A stretch of DNA of 64,000 bases from Clostridiales bacterium (GTDB lineage: Bacteria; Bacillota; Clostridia; Christensenellales; Borkfalkiaceae), in assembly GCA_015069365.1 (NCBI GenBank), contig SVIT01000001.1:1-64000 (forward strand). The letters are read 5' to 3'. A program made the position numbers and the translations under genes. This document shows, piece by piece, positions 60,098-64,000 of the stretch (position 1 is its first letter; each line of letters begins with the position of its first letter). The notes below the pieces were generated by a model. The model saw nothing but the letters and a program-made list of their open reading frames with translations, searched no databases and was not told the DNA's origin.

Positions 60098-61633
60098 ATG
60101 AATATTCAATACGTTCTACTTGCGGCGAAAACGATGGCGGATAAGGCGGAGAAAGAGGCGTCCTACGGGATGGCTTCCGCTGCGCAATCGTATAAGACGG
60201 CTGCAAAAAAATATAGAGAGGCTGCGACCTTGGATCCTTCTAAAAAGGACGAATATATCGCTTTGGCTGAGTCGTTAGAGGCGAAAGCGGAAGGCGCGGT
60301 CAACAGACCTGCGCAACAGCAAAATGCGGGCGGCGGCAACGCTCCCGCAGGACCTGGAAAACCCGTTCAGAAAGCGGCAACTGCGACGCAAACTGCTCCG
60401 AATCCTCAAACGGCAGGGGATAAACCGCCCGTAACGGTTGAGGAAGCCTTGGCAAAACTGAATGCTTTGACTGGGTTGACGGGGGTTAAAGAAACGGTGC
60501 AGGCATGGGTATCGCAGATTAGAGTCAACCAAATGCGTGCAAGCATGGGGCTGCCTGTTCCCGAGGGGTTCTCGTATCACTTGGTATTCACTGGGAATCC
60601 CGGTACCGGTAAAACGACGGTTGCAAACCTCATGGCGGATATTTATCGCGCGTTGGGGATTTTGAAGGGCGGTCAGCTGGTTACCACGTCCAGAAGCGAT
60701 CTCGTTGCTGGTTACGAGGGGCAGACGGGTCAAAAAACGCGTGAAAGAGTAGAAGAAGCGTTGGACGGCGTACTGTTTGTCGACGAGGTTTACGCGCTTT
60801 GCGGAAACGGACGCGACAGCGGTAAAGATCCCTTCGGTCAAGAGGCTATCGACGAGCTGCTGATCGCTATGGAAAACCATAGAGACAGACTGGTCGTTAT
60901 TGTTGCAGGATACACCGATTTGATGGAAAAATTCATGGACTCCAACCCTGGTTTGAAGTCGAGAATGAGCAACGTTGTCGAATTTGACGATTACAATGAC
61001 GCGGAAATGCTCACCATCTTTGAAAATCAGTGTAAGAAGCACAAGCTCGTTTTGACGAACGGCGCGCGCAGTATGCTCAAGGCGTACTTTAAGCATTTGT
61101 ACGACACCAGAGATAAAAACTTCGGTAACGCGAGAACGGTGCGTAACACCTTCCAGCAGGTCTTCATGGGTCAATCCAAACGCTTGTACAAACTTAGCGA
61201 AGTGCAGGATATTCAAGATTACGAACTGATGACAACTTTGACGGAATCGGACGTTGCGTTTGCGACTTCGCAGGATAACAACGGCATTTCTCCCGAATAC
61301 AAAGAGATCCAAAACAATATCACGGAAGCGGGTATTCAGGCGGATCTTGAGCAGGGAGAATACGGCAAAGCGGCGATTGCGCTTTGCTCCAGATTCGAGG
61401 GCTTGTTTAAGCACGTCTACAAACTGAACGGCGAATTGTACGAAATGATTAACGAATTCAGAAGCAAACAAAGAGAATTCAGTATCAATCTTACGAACAA
61501 TAACTATGACTGCCTCTACCGTATCCGCACGTACAGAAACAATTTCGTACACGCAAATCTTGCGGGACAAAGCATTTCTCCTGCAGACATCAAAGAGGGG
61601 CTCCGCATTCTCAAGGTGCTCGAAAAAGAGTAA
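60098..61633 (+). CDS. MIT-like domain, CbxX-type AAA ATPase and HEPN-like domain
   Basis: A 511-residue protein. The N-terminal 70 residues form a three-helix MIT-like unit (MADKAEKEASYGMASAAQSYKTAAKKYREAATLDP). After a Gln/Ala/Pro linker comes a CbxX/CfqX-type AAA domain: LTGLTGVKETV, Walker A GNPGTGKTT near 167, EGQTGQKTRE and Walker B LFVDEVYAL near 226. The last 95 residues (EYGKAAIALCSRFEGLFKHVYKLNGELYEMI) look like a HEPN domain with Arg480-NNFV-His485, fitting the R-x4-H motif. HEPN domains are often RNases. It is the last gene of the cluster. MIT and HEPN calls are from pattern. Confidence 0.68.
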   Translation: MNIQYVLLAAKTMADKAEKEASYGMASAAQSYKTAAKKYREAATLDPSKKDEYIALAESLEAKAEGAVNRPAQQQNAGGGNAPAGPGKPVQKAATATQTAPNPQTAGDKPPVTVEEALAKLNALTGLTGVKETVQAWVSQIRVNQMRASMGLPVPEGFSYHLVFTGNPGTGKTTVANLMADIYRALGILKGGQLVTTSRSDLVAGYEGQTGQKTRERVEEALDGVLFVDEVYALCGNGRDSGKDPFGQEAIDELLIAMENHRDRLVVIVAGYTDLMEKFMDSNPGLKSRMSNVVEFDDYNDAEMLTIFENQCKKHKLVLTNGARSMLKAYFKHLYDTRDKNFGNARTVRNTFQQVFMGQSKRLYKLSEVQDIQDYELMTTLTESDVAFATSQDNNGISPEYKEIQNNITEAGIQADLEQGEYGKAAIALCSRFEGLFKHVYKLNGELYEMINEFRSKQREFSINLTNNNYDCLYRIRTYRNNFVHANLAGQSISPADIKEGLRILKVLEKE

Positions 61634-61656
61634 TTTTTATAGGCGATTAATACGTA

Positions 61657-61695
61657 TAAACCGCTTGGCACTTGTTGCCAAGCGGTTATTTTTTT
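61657..61695 (+). terminator. Intrinsic terminator of the ESCRT-like cluster
   Basis: Stem AACCGCTTGGCA/TGCCAAGCGGTT followed by ATTTTTTTG. Confidence 0.88.
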
Positions 61696-61722
61696 GTGCG
61701 GAGTAAAGCATTAAAACGAGTA

Positions 61723-61828
61723 TACCATGTACGCGTTGAAAAAATGCATGGTACCATGTACGCATTGAAATAAAACGAGGGTACCATGTACGCGTTGAAA
61801 AATAGTTGGATACCATGTACGCATTGAA
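61723..61828 (+). repeat. Array of four 18-base repeats at 29-30 base spacing
   Basis: Copies of TACCATGTACGCGTTGAA start at 61723, 61752, 61782 and 61811. The second and fourth have GCATTGAA instead of GCGTTGAA. The gaps are 11-12 bases; the sequence AAAACGAG precedes copies 1 and 3, giving a composite unit of about 59 bases. It lies between the cluster terminator and the next promoter. Confidence 0.85.
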
Positions 61829-61904
61829 TATTTTTCATGGAAAAACCTGGGGGTAAAAAAAGCGCAAAAATGTGAAAAAAATGTGTAAACTTGTCGAAAT
61901 TTTT

Positions 61905-61933
61905 TTGACATAAATTCGGAAATATATTATAAT
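61905..61933 (+). promoter_or_regulatory. Sigma-A promoter for the gene at 62034 and the helicase
   Basis: TTGACA (61905-61910), 17-base spacer, TATAAT (61928-61933). The repeat array ends 77 bases upstream. Confidence 0.88.
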
Positions 61934-61965
61934 GTATATAATATACCCAAATAAACAATGTAGTG

Positions 61966-61999
61966 GTTCTCATTAAAAAGCGAATGAGAACGCTATCTT
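61966..61999 (+). promoter_or_regulatory. Leader hairpin with a T-run
   Basis: A perfect nine-base-pair GTTCTCATT/AATGAGAAC stem in the leader, with TATCTTTTT shortly after. It may act as a weak attenuator before the gene at 62034. Confidence 0.45.
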
Positions 62000-62033
62000 T
62001 TTAGGAACGGGTAATCACGGCGAGACGGTGCAG

Positions 62034-62954
62034 ATGGAAATTATAAAAGATTTTTACAAACGAAGACAACCGCATAAATTTTTTTATGCCAAAGAAATGA
62101 AAGTCCGTTCACGGGCTTACGGGGAAGAGGTTCACCGTGAGTTCACCGATTGGCAATCGTACTTTTTTGAAAAGCGCAAGGCATACGGCGACAGATTCGT
62201 TTTATCCGAGTTAGAGGATCTTTTCGGGTACGAGCTACAAAGTGAAATGGGCTTGGACAAAGCATTATCGCCGTTGTGCTTAGAGGGGACACGGTTCGAG
62301 CTTCGTCCCGACGGTTATATTTCCGTCAGAGGCAGACGTAGCGGTCTGCACGTGGGGAAAGAGATCAAGGCGGGCGCGCTGTTCCATATCCCTGAAGAAA
62401 GGGAGACGGTTAGCGGTCTGGCGGTCATCGGCAAACCGGACGGCTCGGATGAGATGAAACTCAGCGTATATTATTGGCGAAAGGGGGACTTTGAGAAACA
62501 GAGCTTTGACTCTGTTCCGCTTGCGCCGACGCTGGACGCGAGTAGTCATCTGTTCTGTTTAGGAAGACATATATTTTTGATACATAATTCGGTGTTGGAT
62601 TATTATTACATCAACACGGAGGAGAACCGATTAGAAAGGGTTGCAATCGGGGAAGACGGAGACAACGAAACGTTTGATTGGTGCAAGTTCGTTTCCCCCT
62701 GTCTTGTGACGAACGGCAAAGGGGACGTCTTTTGGATATCCGATCAAGACGTGTACACTTTCCCGATCGGTTATCCGAGAAAGCTGGCAACCATCAAAAA
62801 CAACAAAATTGAAAAGCCCTTGCATTTATTCGGTACGGAAGACGGCGTAGTCATCTACAGAAAACAGCGGGGCACAGACACGGTAGTGTGCGCCAAATAT
62901 AAAAAGGCGGGCTCCGGTCGGTACTTGGCTCAGTTGACGAGCACCGACGAATAA
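62034..62954 (+). CDS. Hypothetical protein beside the helicase
   Basis: A 306-residue protein with a basic N-terminus (MEIIKDFYKRRQPHKFFYAKEMKVRSR) and no signal peptide or membrane helix. The rest is beta-rich, with repeated strands such as GTRFELRPDGYISVRG, HIFLIHNSVLDYYYIN and GDVFWISDQDVYTF that suggest a small propeller. No family recognised. The start at 62034 is tentative: the ribosome binding site is weak, and GTG at 62028 is also possible. It precedes the SNF2-type helicase by 44 bases and is probably co-transcribed and functionally linked. Confidence 0.7.
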   Translation: MEIIKDFYKRRQPHKFFYAKEMKVRSRAYGEEVHREFTDWQSYFFEKRKAYGDRFVLSELEDLFGYELQSEMGLDKALSPLCLEGTRFELRPDGYISVRGRRSGLHVGKEIKAGALFHIPEERETVSGLAVIGKPDGSDEMKLSVYYWRKGDFEKQSFDSVPLAPTLDASSHLFCLGRHIFLIHNSVLDYYYINTEENRLERVAIGEDGDNETFDWCKFVSPCLVTNGKGDVFWISDQDVYTFPIGYPRKLATIKNNKIEKPLHLFGTEDGVVIYRKQRGTDTVVCAKYKKAGSGRYLAQLTSTDE

Positions 62955-62998
62955 ACGCGAATAAAAAAGAAAAGAGAAGACTCAAGGAGTAATGAGCT

Positions 62999-64000
62999 AT
63001 GATTGATAAAAATGACGTCAAAATGCCTGTGCAAAAGGAGAACATGAACAATCTTTTGGCAGACAATTCCAGAAGAATGCAAGTTGAAAAACTGCTCGAG
63101 TTGGTAAACGATGCGGAAAACAAGCAAGAATTGCGTTTGAAATCCGATTATTATTCCCGTTTCCATTGGTTTGGGAACAATGCGGGGAGAACGGCAAGCA
63201 GTTACTTTTCTTATCAGGAAGAAGCCGTTTACGACTTCATTTTCAACTTGAACAAGAGCGGTATCTTGTCCGACCAGGTAGGTATGGGTAAGACAATCGA
63301 AGCAGGCATGATCATCAGTGAGCTTGCCAGCCGTAACGAGCTGCGTTCCCTTTTGATTATCGTTCCCAATGAAATCATGGCGCAAAAATGGGAATACGAG
63401 TTAGAGGAAAAATTCGGCGTTAAGAAGCACGTTATCGAGGCGGTAGAGGGGGACCAGTCCAACCAAGTCTATCCCGAAGTAAAAGCATTGAAAAATTACG
63501 ACGATTTCTGCCGTTGTATTTACGAGTGTATCGCTCACGAAAACTTCGGCGATTTGAACGAGGAAAACTTCGAACATACCTATACTCCGAAGAACGGCGC
63601 GGAAGAATCTTTGGAAACGGTCATCAAGAGATTTGTCGAAGAGGATATCAAAAAAGCCGTTGACATGATCAACGACGGTTTGTCCACGGAATACGACGTC
63701 ACCGTATCTTTCAACGGTCAGCAGTTCTCCATCGTTGGGACAAAATTCAAGCGTAGTTACGTATACGACCAAAAGGGAGCGATTGCGGAGTTCTTGAACG
63801 GCAGACAGAATCAGCGCCAGCTGGACAGATACGTCAACGCGTCGAGATTTAAGACGAAATACAAAGAATTGATTACGGGGGAACTCAACGCGCTGTATAC
63901 GCTCGTGGGGGATTATTTCACGACCATTCCTGAAACGATTTCTACGATTTCCAGCAGTATGACCGAAAAGTATCCCATTTTGGTTATTCCCATTGCATAT
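62999..64000 (+). CDS. SNF2/DEAD-like helicase, N-terminal part
   Basis: The first 334 residues of a protein running off the window; the frame is open to the end. A Q-motif-like SYFSYQEEAVYDFIF is followed by ATPase motif I, LSDQVGMGKTIEAGMI, and motif Ia, LLIIVPNEIMAQKWEYELEEKFG, typical of SNF2-family (RapA/HepA-like) translocases. A long insert of about 160 residues then separates these from motif II, which is not reached. AAGGAG precedes the ATG. RapA-like recycling, DNA repair or a phage-defence role (as in DISARM-type systems) are all possible; the rest of the gene and its neighbours would decide. Confidence 0.82.
   Translation, partial: MIDKNDVKMPVQKENMNNLLADNSRRMQVEKLLELVNDAENKQELRLKSDYYSRFHWFGNNAGRTASSYFSYQEEAVYDFIFNLNKSGILSDQVGMGKTIEAGMIISELASRNELRSLLIIVPNEIMAQKWEYELEEKFGVKKHVIEAVEGDQSNQVYPEVKALKNYDDFCRCIYECIAHENFGDLNEENFEHTYTPKNGAEESLETVIKRFVEEDIKKAVDMINDGLSTEYDVTVSFNGQQFSIVGTKFKRSYVYDQKGAIAEFLNGRQNQRQLDRYVNASRFKTKYKELITGELNALYTLVGDYFTTIPETISTISSSMTEKYPILVIPIAY

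Noticed and set aside
61723-61828. A CRISPR array
   Set aside because: Repeats are 18 bases with gaps of only 11-12 bases, and the gaps are partly repeated themselves. No cas gene is present.
62999-64000. A DISARM defence system
   Set aside because: Only the first motifs of an SNF2-type helicase are visible. None of the other expected genes lie in the window.

Overview
The window reads as a chromosomal segment of a Gram-positive, endospore-forming Clostridia-like bacterium. The evidence is: AGGAGG-type ribosome binding sites, sigma-A promoters with a 17-base spacer, many lipobox lipoproteins but no outer-membrane genes, a sporulation set (spoIIR, sleB, ypeB), and a YerC-type TrpR-like protein. 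The cell-surface style (giant InlB-repeat and BspA-like leucine-rich proteins, UgpB-like sugar ABC importer) fits a gut Firmicute, possibly Christensenellales. That last placement is inference only.

Layout. 1-5.1 kb: end of a YugP-like metallopeptidase, a glycerophosphodiesterase, two paralogous small membrane proteins, then gap and fba around a palindrome-rich spacer. 5.3-6.4 kb: rplM-rpsI with a leader. 6.4-8.6 kb: three small AT-rich lipoproteins flanked by a direct repeat, plus two short unknown proteins. 8.7-12.3 kb: a doubly anchored lipoprotein, an acidic zinc-ribbon protein and two tiny coupled genes, one Asn-rich. 12.3-17.7 kb: rubrerythrin, trmL, spoIIR, sleB-ypeB and a Fur/PerR-type regulator. 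17.8-22 kb: tRNA-Gly(CCC), followed by an island-like segment bounded by a copy of the tRNA 3' end; it carries a structured attenuator leader, two microproteins sharing a C-terminal tail, and a leucine-rich surface protein. 22-24.6 kb: an amino-acid ABC importer co-transcribed with a TrpR-like regulator. 24.8-26.2 kb: upp operon.

26.3-50.5 kb looks like a nucleic-acid scavenging region. It holds a frameshifted 5'-nucleotidase lipoprotein, two DHH (NrnA-like) phosphoesterases, surE, a lipoprotein with barnase-like catalytic residues, and a divergent pair of operons. The leftward operon is RDD protein, CUT1 ABC importer, staphylococcal-nuclease-like lipoprotein and a 2062-residue lipoprotein. 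The rightward one is deoC-deoD-deoB-cdd-pdp-tdk. Together they could cut extracellular DNA and RNA, dephosphorylate the products, and salvage or catabolise the nucleosides.

52.9-61.7 kb is the most unusual part: seven tightly packed genes that I read as an ESCRT-like module. They are a Snf7-like coiled-coil protein, a Snf7-like/Vps4-like AAA fusion, an MIT-like/AAA protein, a zinc-ribbon/Sel1/trypsin-like protease, an SPFH/zinc-ribbon protein (YdjI-like), a second large coiled-coil protein, and an MIT-like/CbxX-type AAA/HEPN-like protein. It is followed by an array of four 18-base repeats ahead of a promoter driving an unknown gene and an SNF2-type helicase that runs off the window.
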